From Breoghania sp. (GTDB lineage: Bacteria; Pseudomonadota; Alphaproteobacteria; Rhizobiales; Stappiaceae): 64,000 nucleotides of DNA. Shown piece after piece: positions 9,019 to 17,817 of this stretch. Below the pieces are notes generated by a model. That model did no database searches. It saw only the letters and a program-made list of their open reading frames with translations, and had not been told where the DNA came from. The first letter of the stretch is position 1, and the number at the start of each line of letters is the position of its first letter. The translations under genes and the position numbers were made by a program. Location: positions 4,075,001 through 4,139,000 of the forward strand of contig NZ_OY771475.1 in assembly GCF_963674635.1 (NCBI RefSeq), written 5' to 3'.

Positions 9019-9480
9019 ATGACGTGTGTTCTCGTTGTCGATGACGATGAACTGATCCGGTCTGCCCTGAGAGCAATTCTGGAGCGCAAGGGGTTCGACG
9101 TCTGCGAGGCGAAGGATGGCGTGGAAGGTTTGGCGCAGATCCGTCATCGCATGATCGATCTCATCTTCGTGGACATTTTCATGCCCACCATGGATGGGTT
9201 CGAGTTCATCCGCGCCCTGCGCAAGACGCATGGCACCGTGCCGGTGGCCGTGATGTCGGGGATGTCCCTCTGCATGCCTTTTCTGAACGGCAACAACCAG
9301 CCCCCTGATTACCTGCGCATGGCGCGGGCGCTCGGCGCGGTTCACACGCTGAAAAAGCCGTTTTCGCAAGACGAGCTTTGGGACGTGGTGGATGCCTGTC
9401 TTTCCCCGAATGAAGGTGAATGTCTCGGCCCTTTCGCCGGCATGATCCCTGAACTCGGCGTCTGCGGCGCCTGCTCCTGA
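9019..9480 (+). CDS. CheY-like single-domain response regulator
   Basis: This 153-residue protein is a receiver domain without an attached output domain. The ATG at 9019 is preferred because it gives MTCVLVVDDDELIRSAL, the standard start of a receiver domain, and a CAGGAAACAGG sequence precedes it. The acidic pocket is Asp8-Asp10, the predicted phosphoacceptor is Asp52 in LIFVDIFMPTMDGF, and the conserved Lys is in TLKKPFS. A longer than usual loop (MSLCMPFLNGNNQPPDYLRM) follows the conserved Ser of beta strand 4. The short tail is Cys- and Gly-rich. It lies three bases from the following histidine-kinase-like gene, so the two are presumably a pair. The output is unknown. Confidence 0.85.
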   Translation: MTCVLVVDDDELIRSALRAILERKGFDVCEAKDGVEGLAQIRHRMIDLIFVDIFMPTMDGFEFIRALRKTHGTVPVAVMSGMSLCMPFLNGNNQPPDYLRMARALGAVHTLKKPFSQDELWDVVDACLSPNEGECLGPFAGMIPELGVCGACS

Positions 9481-9483
9481 GGT

Positions 9484-10413
9484 GTGGGTGAGAGCGGGGC
9501 AACTGCGACCGCATGGATAAGCGGCGGGTTTGGGCTGGTGACAGGTGGGACGAAGGAATGCGGGGTGCATGAAGCGAAGGTCATGGGGCAGGATCAATCC
9601 ACTGTCGAGTGCGCCAATTCCGCTCGCGGGGACCTGATCGCCCCCGTTGAGGCGGTCGGTTGCGAAGACGCGGTTCGACAGGCGGTGGAGCTTCTGGCGC
9701 GCGGCGTGGCGCATGACGTCAACAATGCCCTTCTCGCCATCCAGCTCTTTGCGGATGCGATCGCTCGGCGGGTGAAAGAGGAGGATGCGCAGCGGGAATG
9801 CGGCGAGATCCTCAGCGCCGTGCGGCGGCTCAATGGCATCACGCAGGCCTTGCAGGCGGTGGCCGGCTATGTGCCTGCCTCTGCGACAGGGTTCGAAGCG
9901 GCGGACCTGGTGGCGGACCTTCGCCCGGCGCTTGAGGCGGCACTGGGCCCGAAAGTTGCGTTGACGCTCGTCGGTGGGCGGGCGGCGGGCCAGGTTGCGG
10001 GCGGGCGCGATCAGATCGAAGAGGCTCTGCTGGGGCTGTGCCGCGAGGCCAGGGCGCGCATGACGGCGGGCGGGACAATGACCATCGCGAGCGAGGCTGT
10101 CACGGTGGTGGATGGCGGACCGGTGCCGCCCGCCGATTATGTCGTGATCACGATGTGCGACGACGGCCCGGAGTTGCCGGGAGGGGAGGTCGGCCGGCTT
10201 TTCGATCCCTACTATGCGGCCAAGCGGTTTCAGGCGGGCAACGGGCTTGCCCTTGCCGTCTGCCGGGCATTGGTGGAGGCCGTCCGTGGTCATATTCTGG
10301 CGCGCGGCGGTGCGCGCGGAGGCGGCCTGCAAATCGCGCTTTATCTCCCCAGGCAGCAGGGTGTCTGGACACAGCTTGAGCCCGGCGCGCAGGACACGGT
10401 CGCAGGCACATGA
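9484..10413 (+). CDS. Degenerate histidine kinase-like protein (HDxNN family)
   Basis: The protein resembles the soluble HDFNN-type sensor kinases but lacks an evident sensor or membrane domain. Counting from the GTG at 9484 (309 residues), the H-box is RGVAHDVNNALLAI with His77. The ATP-binding half is eroded: a gapless comparison with the usual LAVNARDAMPxGG N-box gives LCREARARMTAGG, so the Mg-binding Asn is Glu188 and the next Asp is Ala191. The G1 motif reads CDDGPELPGG, lacking the second Gly, and G2 reads GNGLAL. Possible later starts are GTG 9565, with GAAGGA ahead of it, and ATG 9583. It may be a weak or inactive kinase, or a histidine phosphotransfer protein for the adjacent receiver. 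Confidence 0.7.
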   Translation: MGESGATATAWISGGFGLVTGGTKECGVHEAKVMGQDQSTVECANSARGDLIAPVEAVGCEDAVRQAVELLARGVAHDVNNALLAIQLFADAIARRVKEEDAQRECGEILSAVRRLNGITQALQAVAGYVPASATGFEAADLVADLRPALEAALGPKVALTLVGGRAAGQVAGGRDQIEEALLGLCREARARMTAGGTMTIASEAVTVVDGGPVPPADYVVITMCDDGPELPGGEVGRLFDPYYAAKRFQAGNGLALAVCRALVEAVRGHILARGGARGGGLQIALYLPRQQGVWTQLEPGAQDTVAGT

Positions 10414-10441
10414 GGTTCCGCGCCTGCCTCGGCCCCGAGCC

Positions 10442-11011
10442 TCAGGCGGGGGCCTTGCTGCCAGAGGCGCAGGCACGGATTGTCCAATCGCGCACGGCCT
10501 GCCTTTCGCGCGGCAGCGCGATGCCCAGCCCGCCGTGGAATTCCTCCCACGCGCCCAGATAGTCGGACCGCACGGCCGTCAGCACCGGCACCCCGTCGAG
10601 CACGGCGCGCTCGAAAACCGGACGCAGGCCGTAGCCTTCCGATTCCGCGCGTCCAAAGCGGTTGATCAGCAGGAGATCGGCGCCCGCTTCCAGTTCGCCC
10701 TCGATGCGTCCGGCGACCTCGGTGATCGCATGGGGGTTCAACCGGCAGCCCTGCGATTGCGAGCCGCGATCTTCCAGAATGCGGATTTCCCAGCCGTCAC
10801 GCAGGCTTTTCAGCGCCATTTCCCGCACATTGCAGCCATCGCGGTTGCCGCCGGTCTGCACGACGCCGGAAAGCCGCAAGGCCGTATGTTCCGCCGCGAT
10901 CTCGCTGAGGATCGTGTCCACATCCTCTCCCGGCTCAAAGACGATGGCTGCAAGCAGGCAGGAGAGATCGGCGGGTTCGCAGTGGTCGTTCGGGCGGGAA
11001 TGGTCAGACAT
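10442..11011 (-). CDS. DUF2478 domain protein, molybdenum-associated
   Basis: This 189-residue protein matches the DUF2478 family, usually found beside molybdenum or formate dehydrogenase maturation genes. I use the ATG at 11011, giving MSDHSRPNDHCEPADLSCLL. Recognisable blocks are LSGVVQTGG, DRGSQSQGCRLNP and LLINRFGRAESEGYGLRPV, which resemble a P-loop-like NTPase fold without a clear Walker A. It lies 66 bases downstream of fdhD on the same strand, so the two are probably co-transcribed. The biochemical function is unknown. A role in molybdenum cofactor or formate dehydrogenase maturation is inferred from position only. Confidence 0.75.
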   Translation of the reverse strand: MSDHSRPNDHCEPADLSCLLAAIVFEPGEDVDTILSEIAAEHTALRLSGVVQTGGNRDGCNVREMALKSLRDGWEIRILEDRGSQSQGCRLNPHAITEVAGRIEGELEAGADLLLINRFGRAESEGYGLRPVFERAVLDGVPVLTAVRSDYLGAWEEFHGGLGIALPRERQAVRDWTIRACASGSKAPA

Positions 11012-11077
11012 GGGCGCGCCGTTTTGCTGGTTCTTGTGTGCCGGGCCCGTCGCGACAACTGCGCGCGGGCGCAAGGG

Positions 11078-11920
11078 TCATTCCATCACGATGCGTTCGC
11101 GGTGGGTGTAGACGTCGAATGCATCGTTGCGGGTCGTTGCGACAATCGTGATGCCGGCCGTATCGGCGACGCGGATTGCGAGCGCGGTGGGGGCGGAGAC
11201 GGCGGCGATGACGGGGGCCCCCAGTACGGCGGCCTTCTGCACCATCTCGACGGAAATCCGGCTGGTGAGCAGCAGCAGGCCGGGGCCTGTCGGGCCGTGA
11301 TTGCGTGCAAGGGCGCCGGTGAGCTTGTCGAGGGCGTTGTGGCGTCCGACATCCTCGCGCACGGCGACGAGCCCGTTATCTTCCGTCCACCATGCCGCGG
11401 CATGCACCGCGCTTGTCACGGCGTGGAGCGTCTGGGAGGCGAACATGTCCGCCTGCGCTTTCAGGATGGTGCTTGCGCAGAAGCGGGCATCGCTGACCAC
11501 CTGTTTCGGCGCAGGCACGGCCTCCATCAGGCTCTCGATCCCGCAAAGCCCGCAGCCGGTGGGGCCGACGATGCGGCGGCGGCGGTCGCGGAACGTGTCG
11601 GCGGTCTTGCTGTCGAGCCAGATGCGCAGGTCGACGCCTTCCTCGAAGGCGGCAATGCCAATGGAGCGGATCTGGTCCGCGGTCTGGATCTGTCCCTCGG
11701 TCAGACTGAAGCCGATGGCATAGTCTTCCAGATCGGTCGGGGTCGCCATCATGACGGCATGGGTGGTGCCGTTATAGGTGATGGCAACGGCCGTTTCCTC
11801 CGGCACGGCACGCGCACCCGAGGGCGGCGTTTCCCGGTTCCAGCTCACCGTGGGAAATTCGCTGGCGGGAGCCGGCAATCGCTGCCATTCCAGCGCGCAA
11901 TCTGTGTCTGCATTGCTCAT
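11078..11920 (-). CDS. fdhD: Formate dehydrogenase accessory sulfurtransferase FdhD
   Basis: FdhD transfers sulfur from a cysteine desulfurase to the molybdenum cofactor before insertion into formate dehydrogenase, and is needed for enzyme activity. The 280-residue protein has the catalytic Cys-x2-Cys loop in GPTGCGLCGIESL near residue 130 and the family hallmark VREDVGRHNALDKL. SRISVEMVQKAA, a late family block, is also present. The only formate dehydrogenase in the window, fdsGBAD at 53750-59035, lies about 42 kb away, so the enzyme and its maturation factor are not in one operon here. The DUF2478 gene follows on the same strand. Confidence 0.93.
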   Translation of the reverse strand: MSNADTDCALEWQRLPAPASEFPTVSWNRETPPSGARAVPEETAVAITYNGTTHAVMMATPTDLEDYAIGFSLTEGQIQTADQIRSIGIAAFEEGVDLRIWLDSKTADTFRDRRRRIVGPTGCGLCGIESLMEAVPAPKQVVSDARFCASTILKAQADMFASQTLHAVTSAVHAAAWWTEDNGLVAVREDVGRHNALDKLTGALARNHGPTGPGLLLLTSRISVEMVQKAAVLGAPVIAAVSAPTALAIRVADTAGITIVATTRNDAFDVYTHRERIVME

Positions 11921-12136
11921 GGTTGGACCACTATAACGTCATGTCGCGGACGGCTTCGAACAAAAAATCGGAACCGGAGCGATGCCTATCCGTTTGCAGG
12001 GAGTGTAGGGTTGAGGCAACGAGCCGCAACGTAAGGGAAACCGGAATGTCCGGCCCTGGTTCCGGAACGTTGCACGGGTGAGGATATCGTCACAAATCGA
12101 TGAACGGGGGAGGCGCATGATGGGCGGAGCAAGCGC

Positions 12137-13312
12137 GTGAGTGGCTTTGGAGGCCAGTCGGACATACACGATGTGGTGATCGTGGGAGGCGGGCCCGTCG
12201 GGCTGTCGCTGGCGCTCGGGCTTGGGCGTGCGGGACTGGATGTGCTCGTGCTGGAGTGCGAGGACGGGCCGGGCACACATCCGGGCGAGGCCCTGCTGTG
12301 GCCGGGCGCCCAGGAGGTTCTGGACAGGCTCGGCGTTCTTGAGCGTGCGCGAGAGAGGGGCATTTCCCTGTCTCGCCCCAACGTTTTTGACGCCGATCGC
12401 AACCGCGCGCTCCTGTCCTTCCCGATCTGTGAGCTTTCGCGCGAGACGTCGTGCCCGCACATGCTGTTTCTGCCGCAATCGGAAACGGTACGGCTGCTTT
12501 ACGAGGAGATCCGCAATACGGTCGGAGTGGAGGTGCAATATGGCACCCGCGTCACCGGCTTCGTTCAGGATTCCTTCGGGGTGGATGTGGTCTATCGCCG
12601 TTTCGGACATGAAGAGCGCGTGCGCGCGAAATTCGTGGCCGGGTGTGATGGGGCAGAAAGCACCGTTCGCGACCATCTGGGCGGCAAACTGGTGGGCAGC
12701 ATACGGGCGATGAAATTGCAGATCATCGATGTTCGTGTGCCTGGATGCGATGAGCTCGCCTTTCCCCGCTTCACGGGGACGCCACGCCCGACGCTGGCCG
12801 TACGGCTGGGCGAGGGACTGTGGCGGCTGGTCTTTCCCAGTTTTGCCGAGACAGAGCCGAAACTCACCACCTGGGCGGCACAGGCGAGCAAGACCTTGTT
12901 CGGCAGATTGCCGGAAGCGACCGTTTGGAGCGGGAGGTTCCGGTTGGAACGGCGGATTTCCAGCCACTGGTTCAAGGGCCGGATCGTGCTGGCAGGCGAC
13001 GCGGCGCATGTGAACAGTCCCGTCAGTGGCGAGGGGCTGAATTGCGGCATCGAAGATGCGGCATTGCTGACGCTGGCGCTGGAACGGGCGGTCGCGGTCG
13101 ATCATCCCCAGCCACTGGCGGAATATGTGGCCAGTCGCCGCCGCATGGTGGAGCGGGCATCCATTCCTTTCGCCGACATGGCGATGCGGCTCGTTTTTGG
13201 CGGTGGGCCCGCGCGCGTGCGCGGCGGGTTCGCCATCCTGCGGGGGCTGTTTTTCATTCGCCCATTGCGCCGCCTCATCATGCGCCGCATGGCGCTGATG
13301 GATTACCGCTAA
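12137..13312 (+). CDS. FAD-dependent class A aromatic-type monooxygenase
   Basis: This 391-residue flavoprotein belongs to the PHBH/UbiH-like NAD(P)H-dependent hydroxylases. The FAD-binding Rossmann motif VVIVGGGPVGLSLALGLG starts near residue 13, the DG motif appears as GCDGAESTVRDHL, and the GD motif is LAGDAAHVNSPVSGEGLNCG. The proposed start is a GTG at 12137. No electron-transfer or ring-cleavage partner is adjacent: fdhD is divergent upstream and the DUF3775 gene converges 22 bases downstream. The substrate cannot be told. Phenolic acids or quinone precursors are the usual range. Confidence 0.85.
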   Translation: MSGFGGQSDIHDVVIVGGGPVGLSLALGLGRAGLDVLVLECEDGPGTHPGEALLWPGAQEVLDRLGVLERARERGISLSRPNVFDADRNRALLSFPICELSRETSCPHMLFLPQSETVRLLYEEIRNTVGVEVQYGTRVTGFVQDSFGVDVVYRRFGHEERVRAKFVAGCDGAESTVRDHLGGKLVGSIRAMKLQIIDVRVPGCDELAFPRFTGTPRPTLAVRLGEGLWRLVFPSFAETEPKLTTWAAQASKTLFGRLPEATVWSGRFRLERRISSHWFKGRIVLAGDAAHVNSPVSGEGLNCGIEDAALLTLALERAVAVDHPQPLAEYVASRRRMVERASIPFADMAMRLVFGGGPARVRGGFAILRGLFFIRPLRRLIMRRMALMDYR

Positions 13313-13334
13313 CCTGCCTTCGCTTGCCTGCCGA

Positions 13335-13778
13335 TTACAGGTGCTGTTCCTCGAAGTCGGCGCAGGAATAGTTCAATAGCGCCAATCCTTCGCCCAGATA
13401 GTCGGCCAGAAGCGTTGTGCCGCACAGATATTCGGCCGTGTGCTCATTGTGGGCGTCGGATGCTTCCTGGCGCACACTTTCCCAATCCTGGGCCGTGTAG
13501 TCGCCGCGTCCAAGCCACATGAGGGCGACCAGATCGATCTGGGCATCCTCGGACAGCGAATTGATGAAGGCGGAGATTTCTTCAAGGACAGGGTCATCCT
13601 CGTCCTCGTCGAGCACACCGATCTGATGATCGTCGGTGGGGTTCGAGCCGTCGTCGGGATCGTCCTTTTCCACCTTTACGTCGAGTTCGCGCGCCTTGAT
13701 GGCAATGAAACAGGCCGCGTCCAGCGCGATGGTCAGTTCAGGCCTGTCGTCTTCTGTCTGCAAAGAGCGTCGGGTCAT
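13335..13778 (-). CDS. DUF3775 domain-containing protein
   Basis: This is a small acidic protein of 147 residues. The start at 13778 gives MTRRSLQTEDDRPELTIALD. The family blocks are present: DAACFIAIKARELDVKV, DPDDGSNPTDDHQIGVLDED and EDAQIDLVALMWLGRGDY. The family is widespread in alphaproteobacteria and has no known function. The gene converges on the monooxygenase gene with 22 bases between them. An in-frame upstream extension to 13859 is possible but is Arg- and Pro-rich and unlike the family. Confidence 0.82.
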   Translation of the reverse strand: MTRRSLQTEDDRPELTIALDAACFIAIKARELDVKVEKDDPDDGSNPTDDHQIGVLDEDEDDPVLEEISAFINSLSEDAQIDLVALMWLGRGDYTAQDWESVRQEASDAHNEHTAEYLCGTTLLADYLGEGLALLNYSCADFEEQHL

Positions 13779-13899
13779 CGCTTGGCTACCTCCGTGATCG
13801 CGTCTCGGGGCACTGCTTCGCGGGTGCGGTGGATCAAATGGCCGGACCCGCCATTCCATATGTAGGTATTGTGCGCTGATTATCGAAGGAATGCCGCAA

Positions 13900-15012
13900 T
13901 TATCTGAGGAATGCCCGGAAGCGGTTGAGTGCGATCGCGAAGAAGACCACGCCGATCACGAGCAGCGCCACAAGCTGAGGCCAGACGACGGCCAATCCGG
14001 CGCCGCGGAACAGGATCGACTGCGCCAGGATCACGAAATGGGTATTGGGTGCGGCCATCATGATCCACTGGATCGCCTCCGGCATGCTCTCGCGTGGGGT
14101 CATGGCACCTGACAGGATCTGAAGCGGCAGCAGAACCAGCACCATGAGCATGCCGAATTGCGGCATGGAGCCCGCAATGGTGGCGAGAAAGATGCCAAGC
14201 GCGGTGGTTGCGAAAACCTCCAGCGCGGTTCCCAGCAGGAAAAGCCCAAGGGAGCCTTCGGTGGGGACCTGAAGCAGCATGTTGACCACCACGGTCAGCG
14301 AAAAGCCCGTCGCGATCAGGACCACGACACCCATGGACCAGACCTTGGAGAGCATGATCTCCACCGGTTTGACCGGCATGACGAGCAGGTGCTCCACCGT
14401 GCCGTGCTCGCGTTCGCGGATGAGGGCGGCGCCGGTCAGGATGATGGCGAGCATGGTCACGCTCTCGATGATCGACATGACCGCGCCGAACCAGCCGGGG
14501 CTGAGCTCGGGGTTGAAACGGGCGCGGAAGGCAAGCGAGACCGGCAGGTCTTCATCGGAACGGTGATGGGCGAGGAATTCGTTGATCTCGCTGGTGATGA
14601 TGGACTGGATGTAGCCTGCGCCCGTAAAGGCCTGCGACATGCGGGTCGCGTCCACATTGAGCTGGAGGGCGGGCTGCTTTCCGGCCAGAAGATCACGCTG
14701 GAAATGGGGTGGGATATCGAGGGCGAAGGTGTCGAGCCCGGCATCCATCCGGGCATCCATTTCCGACTGGGTGATCAGTTGGGGCTTGAGGAAATAGGGG
14801 GGGTAGAAGGCCGAAGTCATGCGGGCGGAGACGGGGGAGCGATCCTCGTCGACAATGGCGACGGCCGCCTTGGCCAACGTTTCCGGCATGGCCTTGGAGT
14901 GGGTATAGACCGACAGCGTGAAGGCGTAGACGATCAGGATCAGCAGGGCGGGATCGCGCAACAGGCCGCGCAACTCCTTCACGCCGAGGTTCCAGGTGTT
15001 CTTGAAACCCAT
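13900..15012 (-). CDS. ABC-2 type transporter permease (YhhJ-like)
   Basis: This 370-residue inner-membrane protein is the separate permease of a three-gene export system. It has one N-terminal membrane segment (LLILIVYAFTLSVYTHS), a large periplasmic domain of about 140 residues, and five or so C-terminal membrane segments containing the ABC-2 motif REREHGTVEHLLVMPVKPVE. The gene starts three bases after the stop of the double-ATPase fusion gene, which has its own ABC-2 permease domain, so each complex probably contains both permeases. The usual YhhJ/YbhR relatives export drugs or other amphipathic compounds. The substrate here is unknown. Confidence 0.88.
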   Translation of the reverse strand: MGFKNTWNLGVKELRGLLRDPALLILIVYAFTLSVYTHSKAMPETLAKAAVAIVDEDRSPVSARMTSAFYPPYFLKPQLITQSEMDARMDAGLDTFALDIPPHFQRDLLAGKQPALQLNVDATRMSQAFTGAGYIQSIITSEINEFLAHHRSDEDLPVSLAFRARFNPELSPGWFGAVMSIIESVTMLAIILTGAALIREREHGTVEHLLVMPVKPVEIMLSKVWSMGVVVLIATGFSLTVVVNMLLQVPTEGSLGLFLLGTALEVFATTALGIFLATIAGSMPQFGMLMVLVLLPLQILSGAMTPRESMPEAIQWIMMAAPNTHFVILAQSILFRGAGLAVVWPQLVALLVIGVVFFAIALNRFRAFLR

Positions 15013-15015
15013 GAC

Positions 15016-17817
15016 TTACCTCGCCTGCTTCTTGAGAAGGAGCGTCCCGACGCCGACCAGCACCGGAACGGCAAGGATCAGCGGCCCGAACGATCCCGCC
15101 AGATCCGCAAAGGACAGCCCCTTGGAGAAGGTGCCGCGCGCGATCATCACGAAATAGGTCGTGGGATAGATCTCGCCGATGAAGCGACCCATGCCTTGCA
15201 GCGAGGAGACCGGATCGGTGATGCCGGAATATTGCGTGGCGGGGATGAGGGTCAAAAGCACGGTGGCGAAAAGCGCCGCGATCTGGCTGTTCAGAAAGGC
15301 AGAGATGACGAGCCCCATGGCCGTGGCGCTCATGACATAGAGAATGCCGCCGACAAGGAAGGCCAGGAACGAGCCCGTGAAGGGCACGCGAAAGATCACG
15401 ATGGCGGCAAAGAGCAGGAGCACGAAATTGCCCATGCCGAGCAGGATGTAGGGAAGCTGCTTGCCGAGCAGGAATTCCAATCGGCTGACCGGGGTCACAT
15501 AGAGGTTGACGATGGAGCCCAGTTCCTTTTCGCGCACCACCGAAAGCGCGGTCAGGATTGCGGGAATGAGCATCAGCAGCATCGGGATGACGGCGGGCAC
15601 CATCGCGACCAGGCTTTCCACATTGGGGTTGTAGCGGTAGCGCAGCTCGATGGTGAAGTCTGAGGCCGCGGCCTGCGGGCCATAGAATTCCTGCGCCTTG
15701 CGTTTGAGCCATGTCGCGAAGACGCCTTGCACATAGCCGCGCGCGGTCTCCGCCAGCATCGGCATCGCCCCGTCGAGCCAGGCGCCGATCTGCACGTCCC
15801 GTCCGCGCATGACGTCACGGGCAAAGCCCGGCGGGATCTCCAGCGCGAGGCTCAGCTCGCCGCTGCGCATGCGTTTGTCCAGATCGTCGTAGTCGGCGAT
15901 GGGCGCGTGTTCTACGAAATAGCGCGAGCCGGAGACATCGAGCAGGAACTCGCGGCTGAGCGTGGTGTCGTCCCGGTCGAGCGCGGCGAAGGCTATGTCG
16001 TTGACGTCCATGTTGATGCCGTAGCCGACAACGAACATCAAGATGACGGAGCCGAGAATGGCAAGCGTCGCGCGGATCGGGTCTCGCCTGAGTTCCAGCG
16101 CCTCACGGCGGCTGTAGCTGAGCATGCGGCGGGCCGAGAACAGCCTGTTGTCCGGCCTTGCGGCCGGTGAGGGCATGGTGGTTTTGGTTTCCGGGACCCC
16201 GCATTCGGGGGGCTTGGTGGCAACCGTATCCAGCGCGCTCAGGTCGGTGGCGGGCTCTTCCAGGAAGGCGTCGAGATAGCCGATGAAGGCTTCTTCCAGG
16301 TCGGCGGCGCCTGCGCTGTCGATGATGGCCTGCGGCGTGTCGCTCACCAGAACCTTGCCCGCATGCATGAGCGAGATGCGGTCGCAGCGTTCCGCCTCGT
16401 TCATGAAATGGGTGGAGATGAAGATCGTTACGTGATCGCGGCGCGAAAGCTCCACAAGCGCCTGCCAGAAGGCGTCGCGGGCAATCGGGTCGACGCCCGA
16501 AGTGGGCTCGTCGAGGATCAGAATGTCCGGGGAATGGATCATCGCCACGGCCAGCGACAGGCGCTGGCGCAGGCCCAGTGGCAGGGCGTCTGGCAAGGCG
16601 TTCGCCGTCTCCACCAGATCGAACCGCGTGAGCATCTCGTTCACCCGGCCCGGTATCTTTTCGCGCGCCATGGAGAAGAGCCGGGCATGAAGTTCCAGGT
16701 TCTGGCGCACGGTCAGTTCGCCATAGAGCGAGAAGGCCTGCGACATGTAGCCAACGCGGTGGCGCACAGCCATGTCGCGCGGATCGACCACGTTGCCGAA
16801 CAACGTCGCCGTGCCTTCGCTCGCCTCCAGCAGACCTGTCAGCATCTTCATGGTGGTGGTCTTGCCGCAGCCATTCGATCCCAGAAAGCCGAAGATCTCG
16901 CCCTTGCGGATGCGGAAGCTGACATCCTCCACGGCGGTAAAGTCGCCGAAGCGTTTTGTCAGATGGTCGGCCGCGATGGCGATCTCGCCGTTGCCCTCGC
17001 GCGGCGGAATGACAACCTCGTGGTGCTCGGCGCGGGCGCTTTCCGGCAGCAGGGCGATGAAGGCGCTGTCGAGGTTGGCCGTTCCGGTCTGGGCGAGAAG
17101 TTCGTCGGGCGTGCCGGTCGCCAGAATGGCCCCCGCATTCATCGCCACCAGCCATTCGAAACGCGCCGCTTCCTCCATGTAGGCGGTGGCGACGATCACC
17201 GTCATGCCGGGTCGGTTCCTGCGGATTTCCTCGATCAGTTCCCAGAACTGGCGGCGTGAAAGCGGATCGACGCCGGTGGTCGGCTCGTCCAGGATCAGGA
17301 GATCCGGATCGTGGATCAGCGCGCAACACAGGCCGAGCTTCTGTTTCATGCCGCCGGAGAGCTTGCCTGCCGGGCGATCGGCGAAGGGGGCGAGGCCGGT
17401 GGCATCGAGCAGGTCTGAAATGCGGCGCGTGCGTTCCGCCCGGTCATGGCCGAAAAGACGGCCGAAGAAATCCACATTCTCGAAGACGGAAAGCGTTGCG
17501 TAGAGATTGCGGCCAAGGCCCTGCGGCATGAAGGCGATGTCCGGACAGACCCTGTTGCGGTGGGACGCGCTTTTCATGTCGCCGCCCAGCACCTCCACCG
17601 TGCCTTCCTGAATGACGCGGGCCCCTGCGATCAGCGACAGGAGCGTGGACTTGCCCACTCCGTCCGGCCCGATCAGGCCGATCGTGGCCCCTTTGGGAAT
17701 GGCGAGATCGATGTCCTTCAGGGCCAGCGTCTTGCCATAGGCATGCGAGACGCCGCCAACGCGGACGGCGTTGTCCATCTTGTCTGGAAGGGTGGATGCG
17801 GAGCCCGTTTCGGTCAT
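15016..17817 (-). CDS. RbbA-like fusion: two ABC ATPase domains plus ABC-2 permease
   Basis: This 933-residue protein has two nucleotide-binding domains followed by an ABC-2 membrane domain. Domain 1 (about 15-245) has Walker A GPDGVGKST, signature KLSGGMKQKL and Walker B LLILDEPTTGVDP. Domain 2 (about 290-520) has Walker A GSNGCGKTT, a less canonical signature LPLGLRQRLSLA, and Walker B ILILDEPTSGVDP. A linker leads to the permease part from about 570, with REKELGSIVNLYVTPVSRLE as its ABC-2 motif. The arrangement matches RbbA/YhiH proteins; E. coli RbbA was described as ribosome-associated, but the operon with a HlyD protein and a second permease fits export better. The start overlaps the HlyD-type gene by four bases. 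Confidence 0.9.
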   Translation of the reverse strand: MTETGSASTLPDKMDNAVRVGGVSHAYGKTLALKDIDLAIPKGATIGLIGPDGVGKSTLLSLIAGARVIQEGTVEVLGGDMKSASHRNRVCPDIAFMPQGLGRNLYATLSVFENVDFFGRLFGHDRAERTRRISDLLDATGLAPFADRPAGKLSGGMKQKLGLCCALIHDPDLLILDEPTTGVDPLSRRQFWELIEEIRRNRPGMTVIVATAYMEEAARFEWLVAMNAGAILATGTPDELLAQTGTANLDSAFIALLPESARAEHHEVVIPPREGNGEIAIAADHLTKRFGDFTAVEDVSFRIRKGEIFGFLGSNGCGKTTTMKMLTGLLEASEGTATLFGNVVDPRDMAVRHRVGYMSQAFSLYGELTVRQNLELHARLFSMAREKIPGRVNEMLTRFDLVETANALPDALPLGLRQRLSLAVAMIHSPDILILDEPTSGVDPIARDAFWQALVELSRRDHVTIFISTHFMNEAERCDRISLMHAGKVLVSDTPQAIIDSAGAADLEEAFIGYLDAFLEEPATDLSALDTVATKPPECGVPETKTTMPSPAARPDNRLFSARRMLSYSRREALELRRDPIRATLAILGSVILMFVVGYGINMDVNDIAFAALDRDDTTLSREFLLDVSGSRYFVEHAPIADYDDLDKRMRSGELSLALEIPPGFARDVMRGRDVQIGAWLDGAMPMLAETARGYVQGVFATWLKRKAQEFYGPQAAASDFTIELRYRYNPNVESLVAMVPAVIPMLLMLIPAILTALSVVREKELGSIVNLYVTPVSRLEFLLGKQLPYILLGMGNFVLLLFAAIVIFRVPFTGSFLAFLVGGILYVMSATAMGLVISAFLNSQIAALFATVLLTLIPATQYSGITDPVSSLQGMGRFIGEIYPTTYFVMIARGTFSKGLSFADLAGSFGPLILAVPVLVGVGTLLLKKQAR

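Noticed and set aside
14158..15663. A 501-codon plus-strand frame
   Set aside because: It lies opposite the ABC-2 permease and the double-ATPase gene and gives a His-, Asp- and Gly-rich non-globular sequence typical of antisense translation in GC-rich DNA.
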